Source: Zavarzinia compransoris (GTDB lineage Bacteria; Pseudomonadota; Alphaproteobacteria; Zavarziniales; Zavarziniaceae). From it: a stretch of 64,000 nt of DNA. The notes beneath the pieces were generated by a model, which saw only the letters and a list, made by a program, of their open reading frames with translations, was not told the DNA's origin and made no database searches. Every line of letters starts with the position of its first letter. Position 1 is the first letter of the stretch. Location: contig NZ_QGLF01000003.1 in the NCBI RefSeq assembly GCF_003173055.1, positions 62,001 to 126,000 of the forward strand, written 5' to 3'. This document shows positions 7,247 to 15,120 of this stretch, piece by piece. The position numbers and the translations under genes were made by a program.

Positions 7247-10200
7247 ATGAGCACGTTCCTCGATGCCCTGAACGACCGCATCCTTCTCTGCGACGGCGGC
7301 ACCGGCAGCCTGGTGCAGGCGATGAACCTCGACATCGCCCGCGATTTCGATGGCCGCGAGAATTGCACCGAAGTGCTGAACCGCACCCGCCCCGACGTGG
7401 TGCGCGAGATCCACCGCAATTACCTCGCCGCCGGCTCGGACATGGTGCAGACCAATTCCTTCGGCGGCTCGCCCATCACGCTGGCCGAATTCGACCTCCA
7501 GGACGAAGCCTTCGAGCTGAACAAGGCCGCCGCCATCCTGGCGCGCGAGGCGATCGGGGAATTCGCCCATGATGGCCGGCAGCGGTTCGTGGTCGGTTCC
7601 ATCGGCCCGGGCACCCGCCTACCGTCGCTCGGCCATATCCCCTACGATCCCCTTGAAGCGGCCTTGGCCGTGCAGGCGGAAGGGCTGATCGCCGGCGGCG
7701 TCGACGCCGTCCTGATCGAAACCTGCCAGGACACGTTGCAGATCAAGGCCGCGGTCAACGGCGTGAAACTGGCCCGGGCCAAGCTCGGCACGGCGACGCC
7801 GATCATGGTCCAGGTGACGGTGGAAACCACCGGCACCCTGCTGGTCGGGCCCGACATCGGCGCCGCCGCCACCGTGATCCATGCGCTCGACGTGCCGATC
7901 ATCGGCCTCAACTGCGCCACCGGGCCGCAGGAGATGGCGGAACACGTCAAATTCCTGTCGGAGAACTGGCCGGGGCGGATTGCCGTGCAGCCGAACGCCG
8001 GCCTGCCGGAACTGCGCGACGGCAAGACCTTCTACCCCCTGTCCCCGGAAGAGATGCAGCGCTGGGTGCGCCGCTTCGTGCTCGAGGACGGGGTCAACAT
8101 CATCGGCGGCTGCTGCGGCACCAACCCCCGCCACATCGGCGCCCTCGACGCCATGCTGCGCGAGATCGAGGGCGGCAAGGTCCGCCCCGCGCCCAAGGCC
8201 CGCAGCTTCCACTGGGTGCCGTCCGTCGCCTCGCTCTACGCCCAGGTGCCGCTGCGCCAGGAAAACGCCTATCTCTCGATCGGCGAGCGCTGCAATGCCA
8301 ATGGCTCCAAGGCGTTCCGCGACGCCCAGGCCGCCAACGACTGGGACAGATGCGTGGCCATGGGCCGCGAACAGGTGAAGGAGGGCAGCCACACCCTCGA
8401 CATCTGCACCGCCTATGTCGGGCGCGACGAGGTTGCCGACATGACCGCAGTGGTCTCGCGCATGCGCGGCAGCGTGAACGCCCCCCTGGTCATCGATTCG
8501 ACCGAATATCCGGTCCTCGAAGCGGCGATGAAACTTTACGGCGGCAAGCCGATCATCAATTCGATCAACTTCGAGGACGGCGAGGAACCGGCGGCGATGC
8601 GCCTCCGCCTGGCCAAGAAATTCGGCGCGGCCATGGTGGCCCTGACCATCGAGGAAGCGGGCATGGCCAAGACGGCGGCGGACAAGCTGCGCGTCGCCCG
8701 CCGGCTCTACGATTTCGCGGTGAACGGGCACGGGCTGCCGGCCTCGGACCTGATGTTCGACCCCCTCACCTTCACCATCTGCACCGGCAACGAGGACGAC
8801 CGCAAGCTGGGCGTCGAGACCCTGGACGCGATCGAGCAGATCGCGCAGGAAATGCCCGAGGTGCAGATCATCCTCGGCCTGTCCAATATTTCCTTCGGCC
8901 TCAATGCCGCCGCGCGCCATGTCCTCAATTCGGTCTATCTCGACCATGCCGTGCGGCGCGGGCTGACCGGCGCCATCGTGCATCTGTCGAAGATCATGCC
9001 GCTGCACAAGATCCCGGCCGAGGAAGTGAAGATCGCGGAAGACCTGATCTTCGACCGCCGCGCCGAGGGTTACGATCCCCTGCAAGCCTTCATCGCCCTC
9101 TTCGCCGACCGCAAGGGTGCGGCCGCGGTAAAGAAGGTCCGCGCCGAGACGCCGGAAGAACGCCTGACCCAGCGCATCGTCGACGGCGACCGCCAGGGCA
9201 TCGAGCAGGACCTCGACGAGGCGATGCAGAAGCACCCGCCCCTCGACATCATCAACAACTTCCTGCTGGACGGCATGAAGGTGGTGGGCGAACTCTTCGG
9301 CTCCGGCAAGATGCAGCTGCCCTTCGTGCTGCAATCGGCCGAGACCATGAAGACCGCCGTCGCCTATCTCGAACCCTTCATGGAAAAGCAGGAAGGCCAG
9401 GAGAAGGGCACCATCGTGCTCGCCACCGTGAAGGGCGACGTCCACGACATCGGCAAGAATCTGGTCGACATCATCCTCACCAACAACGGCTATCGCGTGG
9501 TCAACCTCGGCATCAAGCAGCCGGTGACCGCGATCATCGAAGCGGCGCAGAAGGAAAAGGCCGATGCCGTCGGCATGTCCGGCCTGCTGGTGAAATCCAC
9601 CGTGATCATGCGCGAGAACCTGGAGGAAATGACCCGCCTCGGCCTGGACGTGCCGGTGTTCCTGGGCGGTGCCGCCCTGACCCGGAAATATGTCGAGGAG
9701 GACTGCGTCCGCGCCTATGCCTCGGGCCGGGTGGCCTATGCCCGCGACGCCTTCGACGGCCTCGACCTGATGGCACGGGTGGTGAACGACAATTTCGACA
9801 TCCACCTGGAACAGATCCAGGCCAAGCGCGCCGGCCGGCCATCCAACCAGAAGAAGCTGGGCACGCCCTCGGAAGCCGCGATCACCCGCCCGATCGATTA
9901 CGCGGAAAGCCGCCTGCGCCGGGGCGAACTGGCCCGCGGCGTCACCGTGCCCGTGCCGCCCTTCTGGGGTCCGCAGGTGATCGAGGACGTGCCGCTGAAA
10001 GCCCTCGTCCCCTATCTGAACGAGACCATGCTCTACCAGTTCCAATGGGGCTTCGAGAAGGCGGGCCGCTCGCTCGACGATTACAAGGCCTATGCGGCGC
10101 AGGAGATCCGCCCGATCATGAGCCGCCTGGTCGAGCAATGCCAGCGCGAGGGCATTTTGAAGCCCCAGGCCGTCTACGGTTACTGGAAGGCGGCGGCGGA

Positions 10201-10738
10201 GGGCAACGACGTCATCCTGTTCGACGAGGGCGGCGAGCGGGAAGTCGGCCGCTTCGCCTTCCCCCGCCAGGCGAAGGAGGGCGGCCTCTGCATCGCCGAC
10301 TTCTTCCGCGACGTCTCCAGCGGCGAGCGCGACGTGATCGGGCTTCAGGTCGTCACCATCGGCCAGCAGGCGTCCGAGATCGCGCGCCAATGGTTCGCCG
10401 AAAACCGCTACCAGGATTATCTCTACCTGCACGGCCTGTCGGTCGAAATGGCCGAGGCGCTGGCGGAATATGTCCACAAGAAGATCCGCGGCGAGCTTGG
10501 CTTCAGCCATGAGGACGACCGCGACATCGACCGGATGCTGAAGCAGGGCTATCGCGGCAGCCGCTATTCCTTCGGCTATCCCGCCTGCCCCAACCTCGCC
10601 GACCAGCGGAAGCTGCTCGACCTGCTGCGGGCGGAACGCATCGGCATCGAGATGGCGGACGAGGACCAGCTCCACCCCGAGCAATCGACCAGCGCCATCG
10701 TCCTGCATCACCCGCAGGCGAAATATTTCTCGGTCTGA
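7247..10738 (+). CDS. metH: cobalamin-dependent methionine synthase
   Basis: The 1163-residue product is a full-length MetH that moves a methyl group from methyl-tetrahydrofolate to homocysteine through cobalamin. Domains in order: homocysteine-binding barrel (1-310) with zinc ligands in GLNCATG and Cys289-Cys290 of GGCCGT; pterin-binding barrel (about 330-610); helical cap (about 620-720); cobalamin domain (about 720-870) with DVHDIGKNL, His733 being the lower axial ligand; and a C-terminal SAM-binding reactivation domain (about 880-1163) with RGSRYSFGYPACPNLADQ. Unlike some alphaproteobacteria, which carry split or domain-truncated forms, this one is complete. It implies that the cell makes or imports cobalamin. 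Confidence 0.98.
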   Translation: MSTFLDALNDRILLCDGGTGSLVQAMNLDIARDFDGRENCTEVLNRTRPDVVREIHRNYLAAGSDMVQTNSFGGSPITLAEFDLQDEAFELNKAAAILAREAIGEFAHDGRQRFVVGSIGPGTRLPSLGHIPYDPLEAALAVQAEGLIAGGVDAVLIETCQDTLQIKAAVNGVKLARAKLGTATPIMVQVTVETTGTLLVGPDIGAAATVIHALDVPIIGLNCATGPQEMAEHVKFLSENWPGRIAVQPNAGLPELRDGKTFYPLSPEEMQRWVRRFVLEDGVNIIGGCCGTNPRHIGALDAMLREIEGGKVRPAPKARSFHWVPSVASLYAQVPLRQENAYLSIGERCNANGSKAFRDAQAANDWDRCVAMGREQVKEGSHTLDICTAYVGRDEVADMTAVVSRMRGSVNAPLVIDSTEYPVLEAAMKLYGGKPIINSINFEDGEEPAAMRLRLAKKFGAAMVALTIEEAGMAKTAADKLRVARRLYDFAVNGHGLPASDLMFDPLTFTICTGNEDDRKLGVETLDAIEQIAQEMPEVQIILGLSNISFGLNAAARHVLNSVYLDHAVRRGLTGAIVHLSKIMPLHKIPAEEVKIAEDLIFDRRAEGYDPLQAFIALFADRKGAAAVKKVRAETPEERLTQRIVDGDRQGIEQDLDEAMQKHPPLDIINNFLLDGMKVVGELFGSGKMQLPFVLQSAETMKTAVAYLEPFMEKQEGQEKGTIVLATVKGDVHDIGKNLVDIILTNNGYRVVNLGIKQPVTAIIEAAQKEKADAVGMSGLLVKSTVIMRENLEEMTRLGLDVPVFLGGAALTRKYVEEDCVRAYASGRVAYARDAFDGLDLMARVVNDNFDIHLEQIQAKRAGRPSNQKKLGTPSEAAITRPIDYAESRLRRGELARGVTVPVPPFWGPQVIEDVPLKALVPYLNETMLYQFQWGFEKAGRSLDDYKAYAAQEIRPIMSRLVEQCQREGILKPQAVYGYWKAAAEGNDVILFDEGGEREVGRFAFPRQAKEGGLCIADFFRDVSSGERDVIGLQVVTIGQQASEIARQWFAENRYQDYLYLHGLSVEMAEALAEYVHKKIRGELGFSHEDDRDIDRMLKQGYRGSRYSFGYPACPNLADQRKLLDLLRAERIGIEMADEDQLHPEQSTSAIVLHHPQAKYFSV

Positions 10739-10744
10739 GGGGGT

Positions 10745-10765
10745 CCCCCGTCCCCTTCACGGGGG
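10745..10765. terminator. stem-loop between convergent metH and TetR genes
   Basis: CCCCCGT and ACGGGGG form a 7-bp perfect stem with a 7-base loop. It lies 7 bases after the metH stop and 9 bases before the end of the convergent TetR gene. No T-run follows on either side, so termination is plausible but not certain. Confidence 0.5.
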
Positions 10766-10773
10766 CGGGGCGG

Positions 10774-11394
10774 TCAGGCGGCGTCGGCCGGTTTCGCGAG
10801 GGCGGTGGGACGGCGGCGCAGGCCGTCGATCAGCAGGTCGATGACGCCCGCCGCCTCCCGTTCCAGCTTGTCCAGGGCAAGACCTGAGAACAGCTGCGGA
10901 TAGCGGAACTTGAAGGTGGCGGACTGGATCATCTCGGCGGTGAAATTCACGTCCTCGATGTCGAATTCGCCGGTGGCATTGCCCATGGCCAGGATTTCCG
11001 CGATCAGCGACCGCACCCGGGCCAGCCCCTCGTTGGCCACATGGGGCCGCTCGCGAGCGACGATTTCCGCCATCTCGATCCAGTGCTGGTCCTTTTCCAA
11101 TTCCTGGAAGGTCATTTGCATCTGTTCGAGCAGGAAGCTGCGCAGCCGCTCGATCGCCGGGATATTGGGCCGGCGCACCACTTCGCGCAGGCGCTCGGCC
11201 GTGCGGATGAAGCTCTGCCGCGCGATCTCCTCGGCGATGTCGAGTTTCGACATGAAATAGCGATAGAGGTTGCCGGCCGACATTTTGCAATCGCCGGCCA
11301 GTTCCGCCATCGTCGTTTTGCCATAGCCATAGCGCGACAGCCGGTCCATGGCTGCGGCGATGATGGCTTGCTTGATTTCTTCGTGACGCTTCAT
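10774..11394 (-). CDS. TetR/AcrR-family transcriptional regulator
   Basis: The 206-residue protein has an N-terminal TetR helix-turn-helix (about 5-55: AAAMDRLSRYGYGKTTMAEL, then CKMSAGNLYRYFMSK) and an all-helical ligand-binding part. The start at 11394 was preferred to an in-frame ATG at 11451 because TetR domains normally begin close to the first helix and the longer form would run over the putative operator. The divergent YciI gene at 11569 is the nearest possible target, but this is only positional. The ligand is unknown. Confidence 0.85.
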   Translation of the reverse strand: MKRHEEIKQAIIAAAMDRLSRYGYGKTTMAELAGDCKMSAGNLYRYFMSKLDIAEEIARQSFIRTAERLREVVRRPNIPAIERLRSFLLEQMQMTFQELEKDQHWIEMAEIVARERPHVANEGLARVRSLIAEILAMGNATGEFDIEDVNFTAEMIQSATFKFRYPQLFSGLALDKLEREAAGVIDLLIDGLRRRPTALAKPADAA

Positions 11395-11421
11395 CCCGGG
11401 GACTGTTTTTCGGCTGAATCC

Positions 11422-11443
11422 TGAACGCTCAACATAACGTTCA
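11422..11443. promoter_or_regulatory. inverted repeat upstream of the TetR gene
   Basis: TGAACG-N10-CGTTCA forms a symmetric 22-bp site 28 bases before the TetR start. TGAAC/GTTCA half-sites are common in TetR-family operators, so this is a candidate autoregulatory site in the 174-base interval shared with the divergent YciI gene. Confidence 0.45.
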
Positions 11444-11568
11444 CGCTTCAAAAGTCAAATTTGCAAGTAAAATCCGCATGTTGCAAAGCAGCATGAGAAT
11501 TTTCCAAGCCTGCTTTCAAATATGGTGTCATCTTTCGGCCCCGATGCCTCTCTCAGGGAATAGCACCC

Positions 11569-11862
11569 ATGCTGTATGCCGTGATTTGTACCGACATCGC
11601 CGAAGGCATGCCGATCCGCCAGGCCAACCGCCCGGCCCATCTCGAATGGCTGAAGGCGGCGGGCGGGCGCATGAAGATCGCCGGCCCCTTCCTGTCCGGC
11701 GACGGCCAGGCGATGACCGGCAGCCTGCTGGTGGTCGAGGCGGCGGACATCACCGAGGCGCGGGAATTCCTGGCGACCGACCCCTACGCCCTGGCCGGCC
11801 TGTTTTCCGCCGTCGACATCAAGCCCTGGCGCTGGGTCGTCGGCCAGCCGGCGGAGGCGTGA
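11569..11862 (+). CDS. YciI family protein
   Basis: The 97-residue protein has the ferredoxin-like YciI fold, with MLYAVICTD at the N terminus, a conserved R-x-x-H-L segment (NRPAHLEWLK) carrying the histidine usually proposed as catalytic, and a C-terminal DPYALAGLFSAVDIKPW. Family members are thought to be small dehydratase- or hydrolase-like enzymes, but their substrates are mostly unknown. The stop is 1 base before the EVE-domain gene start, and the two genes are commonly adjacent in alphaproteobacteria. Confidence 0.9.
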   Translation: MLYAVICTDIAEGMPIRQANRPAHLEWLKAAGGRMKIAGPFLSGDGQAMTGSLLVVEAADITEAREFLATDPYALAGLFSAVDIKPWRWVVGQPAEA

Positions 11863-11863
11863 G

Positions 11864-12277
11864 ATGGCGCATTGGCTGGTGAAATCGGAACCCGGCGCCT
11901 GGTCGTGGGACGATCAGGTCCGCGACGGCACCACCTTCTGGTCCGGGGTGCGGAACTATCAGGCGTCCAACAACCTGAAGGCCATGAAGATCGGCGACCG
12001 CGCCTTCTTCTATCATTCGGTCAACGAGAAGCAGATCGTCGGCATCGTCGAGGTGGTGAAGGAATATTACCCCGACCACACGGATGAAGCGGGCCGCTTC
12101 GGCATGGTCGACGTCAAGGCGCTGAAGCCCCTGAAAACGCCGGTCACCCTGGAACAGGTGAAGAATGACCCCCGGCTCAACCATCTGGCCCTGGTCAAGC
12201 AGTCGCGCCTGTCGGTCATGCCGGTGGACGACGCGGCCTGGGCCCTGATCTGCGAGTTGGGCGGGATCACGGCCTGA
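11864..12277 (+). CDS. EVE domain-containing protein
   Basis: The 137-residue product is a single EVE domain of the PUA-like fold: WLVKSEPGAWSWDDQ at the N terminus, FWSGVRNYQASNNLKAMKIGD, then FYHSVNEKQIVGIVEV. EVE domains bind modified bases in DNA or RNA, and stand-alone versions are thought to act in RNA or modified-nucleotide metabolism. It follows YciI within 2 bases. Its 3' end overlaps the end of the convergent ThiE-like gene by 11 bases. The 60-base closeness to a core-gene neighbourhood argues for a housekeeping rather than a defence role. Confidence 0.92.
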   Translation: MAHWLVKSEPGAWSWDDQVRDGTTFWSGVRNYQASNNLKAMKIGDRAFFYHSVNEKQIVGIVEVVKEYYPDHTDEAGRFGMVDVKALKPLKTPVTLEQVKNDPRLNHLALVKQSRLSVMPVDDAAWALICELGGITA

Positions 12278-12866
12278 AGGCGCCGATCGCGGCGATACCC
12301 GCCGCCCCCGATCCCCTGAGGCGCGGCGCCGTACCCTCGTCGATCCCGCCGAGGGCATAGACCGGCAGCCCGGCCCGCCGGGCGAGGCCGGCAAAGCGCA
12401 CGACGCCCAGGGCCGGCGCCCCCGGATGGCTGGCGGTCGGCAGCACGGGCGACAGCAGGGCGGCCGCCACCCCCGCCCGCCGGGCCCGGACCAGGGCGCG
12501 GGCGCCATGGGCCGCGGCGGTGGCGAAACCCCGCACCTTCAGCGGCAGTTGCCGTTCCGGCCAATGCACGCCCGCCGCCCCCAGGCGCCGGGCCAGCGCG
12601 GGATCGCCCGCGACCAGCAGGCGCAGGCGCCGGCGCCGGCACACGGCCGCCAGCGCCCGGCCGAGATGGAGTCTGGCCCCGGCCCCGAGATCGCCGTCGC
12701 GGAGAATGACCAGGCTGCCCGCCGGCAGGCGCCGGGCGGCGGCGCAAGGGTCGGGCAGGCGCGCCCGGTCGGTCAGCAGGACCAGGGGCGGCAGGCGGTC
12801 GCGGTGCCGGACCGGGCCACGGCAGGCATTGAGGTGGCGGGCGGTGGTTGCTAGCTTCGTCGCCAT
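12267..12866 (-). CDS. thiamine phosphate synthase (ThiE/TenI)-like protein
   Basis: The 199-residue TIM-barrel protein carries the COG0352 landmarks GVHWPERQ (pyrophosphate/product loop), SPVLPTASHPGAPALG and the C-terminal YALGGIDEGTAPRL-G-AGIAAIGAF phosphate-binding loops. ThiE couples HMP-pyrophosphate with thiazole phosphate; several catalytic positions are poorly conserved here, so it may be a paralogue without thiamine function. Two adjacent ATG codons (12869 and 12866) are possible starts, with GGGGAGG about 17 bases upstream. The divergent yggS gene begins at 12868, so the two reading frames start back to back and each promoter must lie in the other gene. Confidence 0.75.
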   Translation of the reverse strand: MATKLATTARHLNACRGPVRHRDRLPPLVLLTDRARLPDPCAAARRLPAGSLVILRDGDLGAGARLHLGRALAAVCRRRRLRLLVAGDPALARRLGAAGVHWPERQLPLKVRGFATAAAHGARALVRARRAGVAAALLSPVLPTASHPGAPALGVVRFAGLARRAGLPVYALGGIDEGTAPRLRGSGAAGIAAIGAFRP

Positions 12867-12867
12867 C

Positions 12868-13563
12868 ATGAGCCTGTCCGAATCCTCCCCGACCCTCGCC
12901 GATCGGCTTCGCCATGTCGAGACGCGCATCGCCAAGGCGGCGCGCGGCATCGGCCGCGACCCCGCCGCCGTGACACTGATCGCCGTCTCCAAGACCCATG
13001 ACGCCGCCGCCGTCGAGGCCGCCCTGGCCGCCGGCCAGCGCGTCTTCGGCGAAAACCGGGTGCAGGAGGCGGAAGGCAAGTTCCCGGCCCTGAAGGCGGC
13101 CTTCCCCGATCTCGAACTGCACCTGATCGGGCCCTTGCAGACCAACAAGGCGAAGGATGCGGTTGCCCTGTTCGACGTCATCGAATCCGTCGACCGGGAA
13201 CGGCTGGCCGCCGCCATCGCCGCCGCCTCGGCAAAGCTGGGCCGGCGCCCGCGCTGCTTCATCCAGGTGAATACCGGCGAGGAAGACCAGAAGGCGGGCT
13301 GCCGCCCGGCCGAGGCGGACGCCCTGATCGCGCTCTGCCGCGATACCCATGGCCTCGACGTCGCCGGCCTGATGTGCATTCCCCCGGTCGGCGACGAACC
13401 GTCGCTGCATTTCGCCCTTCTCGCCAAGATCGCCAAGCGGAACGGCCTGAAGGAATTATCCATGGGCATGTCCGGCGACTATGAAGTCGCGGTCCGCCTG
13501 GGCGCCACCCAGGTCCGGGTCGGCACGGCGATCTTCGGCCAAAGGGACTATCCGGCGGCGTGA
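12868..13563 (+). CDS. yggS: YggS/PipY family PLP homeostasis protein
   Basis: The 231-residue protein is an alanine-racemase-like barrel without the second domain. AVSKTH carries the PLP-binding lysine, followed by GENRVQEA, LIGPLQTNK and the C-terminal LSMGMSGDYEVAVRLGATQVRVGTAIF. YggS binds pyridoxal phosphate and tunes its free pool, and mutants show disturbed amino-acid metabolism; no catalytic reaction is established. The C terminus ends in DYPAA, encoded in the first copy of a 17-bp direct repeat. The second copy lies 969 bases downstream. Confidence 0.92.
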   Translation: MSLSESSPTLADRLRHVETRIAKAARGIGRDPAAVTLIAVSKTHDAAAVEAALAAGQRVFGENRVQEAEGKFPALKAAFPDLELHLIGPLQTNKAKDAVALFDVIESVDRERLAAAIAAASAKLGRRPRCFIQVNTGEEDQKAGCRPAEADALIALCRDTHGLDVAGLMCIPPVGDEPSLHFALLAKIAKRNGLKELSMGMSGDYEVAVRLGATQVRVGTAIFGQRDYPAA

Positions 13564-13564
13564 A
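13548..13564 (+). repeat. 17-bp direct repeat, left copy (3' end of yggS)
   Basis: CTATCCGGCGGCGTGAA is identical to 14517-14533. This copy contains the last codons and stop of yggS. The repeats bracket the parDE remnant and the DUF6881 gene and could be the footprint of an insertion at the yggS 3' end. Confidence 0.7.
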
Positions 13565-13594
13565 GCCACCCCATATCGCCACGGCCCGGCATGA

Positions 13595-13624
13595 TTGCCA
13601 TTACCAACCGATACTATATTTTGG
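13595..13624 (+). promoter_or_regulatory. putative parD promoter with inverted repeat
   Basis: A weak -35 (TTGCCA, 13595-13600) and an AT-rich -10 region (TATTTT, 13617-13622, spacer 16) precede parD. ACCAA (13603-13607) and TTGGT (13620-13624) form a short inverted repeat across it, where a ParD-type autorepressor would bind. The AT-rich block contrasts with the surrounding DNA. Confidence 0.35.
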
Positions 13625-13644
13625 TACAGGTGAAGGGGGCCCCC

Positions 13645-13890
13645 ATGGCGAAAAACACATCGATCTCCCTTGGCGAACATTTCGCCGATTTCATCGATGC
13701 GCAGGTGCGGACCGGGCGCTATGGCTCGGCAAGCGACGTGATGCGTGCCGGCCTGCGCCTGCTGGAAGAGCATGAGATGAAGCTGAAGGCGCTGCGGGAT
13801 GCACTGATCGCCGGTGAAGAGTCCGGACCGCCCGCCGCTTTCGACAGCGAGGCCTTCCTCAGCCGCATGCACGCCAAGCATGCCCGCTAG
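13645..13890 (+). CDS. parD: ParD-like type II antitoxin
   Basis: The 81-residue protein has an N-terminal ribbon-helix-helix domain typical of ParD ([16 protein letters not shown], then [20 protein letters not shown]) and a C-terminal toxin-binding tail ending in a lysine/histidine-rich helix. An upstream in-frame ATG at 13591 falls in the promoter, whereas AAGGGGG lies just before 13645, so that start was used. The gene overlaps the start of the broken parE frame by 11 bases, the usual coupled layout. Since the toxin is disrupted, this is an orphan antitoxin that may persist as a repressor or by neutral drift. Confidence 0.88.
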   Translation: MAKNTSISLGEHFADFIDAQVRTGRYGSASDVMRAGLRLLEEHEMKLKALRDALIAGEESGPPAAFDSEAFLSRMHAKHAR

Positions 13891-14037
13891 CCCGTGCCCT
13901 TATCGTCTGCATCCCTTGGCGGCGGCTATTTCAAATATGCCGTTGGCTCGCACGTCATTTTCTATACCAGGACGGACTCCGGCATCGACATCGTGCGCGT
14001 GCTGCACAAGCGCATGGACATGGGCCGGCATTTGTGA
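13880..14037 (+). pseudogene. parE: parE toxin remnant with internal deletion and frameshift
   Basis: An ATG at 13880 overlapping the parD stop begins [14 protein letters not shown], a good ParE N terminus. After about 14 codons the family match stops. In another frame, from 13921 to the TGA at 14035-14037, the translation GYFKYAVGSHVIFYTRTD followed by IDIVRVLHKRMDMGRHL is a clear ParE C terminus. About 40 middle codons are missing and the two parts are out of frame, so no functional RelE/ParE fold can form. Intact ParE proteins have roughly 95-100 residues and poison DNA gyrase. Confidence 0.85.
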
Positions 14038-14107
14038 CGGCCGATAGAGGGAGGCTCCCTCACACGCCGGCATTGCAGGCTGACCGGCTTGTGGCTAATT
14101 TTGGGGT

Positions 14108-14398
14108 ATGAACGACTTCTCCTATATTCATGTCCGTTGGCTCCATTCATCCTCTGATTTTCCAGTGGATCTGTGGTGCGAACTCGATGCCGATCGGCAA
14201 GAGGTCCGAAAGGTCGAGATTTGGCTCGACGGACGGGTAGGCTACGTCTCCCTTGCGGGCGGTACCAGGGATACGGAACTCAGTCAGGATCCGGTCCCTT
14301 CCATGGAAGACCTTGATCTGGACCCGGAATTTCAAGCCGAGGCGATCACAAAAGCCGATTTTGAAACATGCTGGATCGACGCCACCGGCAAGACTTGA
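14108..14398 (+). CDS. DUF6881 domain-containing protein
   Basis: The 96-residue protein matches the small DUF6881 family: N-terminal YIHVRWLHSSSDFPVDLWCEL, a central strand pair VRKVEIWLDGRVGYVS, and an acidic C-terminal half with PVPSMEDLDLDPEF. Its function is unknown; members are often single genes in accessory regions and resemble immunity-type proteins in size and acidity. The DNA is less GC-rich than the neighbourhood, and it lies between the 17-bp direct repeats together with parDE debris, which suggests acquisition by transfer. No partner toxin is seen. Confidence 0.7.
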   Translation: MNDFSYIHVRWLHSSSDFPVDLWCELDADRQEVRKVEIWLDGRVGYVSLAGGTRDTELSQDPVPSMEDLDLDPEFQAEAITKADFETCWIDATGKT

Positions 14399-14516
14399 GC
14401 CGGGTCGATCTCACCGAAGCGGAACGGCACAGTCTCAAGAGGCTGCAGCGGTCAGCCGGCGAACAGCGTCAAGCATTCTCGGGCGGGGCGGAAACCGCTT
14501 TGCCGTCCGAGGGCGC

Positions 14517-14533
14517 CTATCCGGCGGCGTGAA
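14517..14533 (+). repeat. 17-bp direct repeat, right copy
   Basis: Identical to 13548-13564. Read in the plus direction it again gives YPAA and a stop, at the end of a short open frame 14368-14532. On the minus strand it supplies the TAG stop of the L,D-transpeptidase gene. Confidence 0.7.
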
Positions 14534-15020
14534 CCCGAAGGCAGCTGTCCGCCGACAGCCGCCCGAGCAGTTCGACCAGGTCGTCCTGTCGCAAGCCGAC
14601 GCAGCCGGCCGTGAGCCCGCCGTCGTCCCGCTTCAGGTGCATGAAGATGGCGCTGCCGCGGCCGGGCACCGGCGGGTCGTCGTTATGGCCGACGACGACG
14701 ACGAGGTCGTAGAGGTGATCCTCGCGCCACAGGTCCTCGTGGCTGGCGGCGAAGGGCTTGGCGACCAGCCGGTTGTAGGCGGGATGGTCCGGCGCGTCGC
14801 ACCAGCCGTCCTCGGGCCGGATCGCCTGCACGGGCAGGGGCCCGGGCGGCGCCGGCAGGCGGTCGGCGCGATAGAGAACGCGGCGCAGGGGCCAGCGCCC
14901 GGCCGGCGTGGCGCCGTCGCCCTCGTGCTTGTCGCGCAGGATCCCGGCCCGGCCGAGACTGGCCGCATAGGTCCGGCCGCCGTGGACGACCCGCCCGTCG
15001 GCAAAGACTTCGATATCCAT
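14517..15020 (-). CDS. L,D-transpeptidase (YkuD-type) family protein
   Basis: The 167-residue protein has a YkuD-type catalytic domain: LGRAGILRDKHEGDGATPAG near the N terminus, VVVGHNDDP, and the active-site segment from His128 to Cys140 (HLKR, then GGLTAGCVGL), the cysteine being the nucleophile. Such enzymes make or edit 3-3 peptidoglycan cross-links or attach proteins to the wall. No signal peptide is evident from the chosen start at 15020, nor in the upstream extension, so location is unclear. The stop codon lies in the right copy of the 17-bp repeat, so the repeat may have replaced its original 3' end. Confidence 0.8.
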   Translation of the reverse strand: MDIEVFADGRVVHGGRTYAASLGRAGILRDKHEGDGATPAGRWPLRRVLYRADRLPAPPGPLPVQAIRPEDGWCDAPDHPAYNRLVAKPFAASHEDLWREDHLYDLVVVVGHNDDPPVPGRGSAIFMHLKRDDGGLTAGCVGLRQDDLVELLGRLSADSCLRVHAAG

Positions 15021-15120
15021 CGGCGGAGTATAGCCCGCCCCACCCGCCTTGATCCAGATCACGGCACGGGGGGGCCGCCGCCCCTACCTTGCTGCCATGC
15101 CCCGACTGGAGATCCGTCCC

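Noticed and set aside
7619-10711. 1030-codon open frame on the minus strand opposite metH
   Set aside because: It is a mirror of the GC-rich third-position bias of metH; the translation is a compositional low-complexity protein and metH itself is fully conserved.
14368-14532. 54-codon frame MLDRRHRQDLSRV... ending YPAA at the right direct repeat
   Set aside because: No ribosome binding site, overlaps the DUF6881 3' end, and no family match; kept only as an observation about the repeat.
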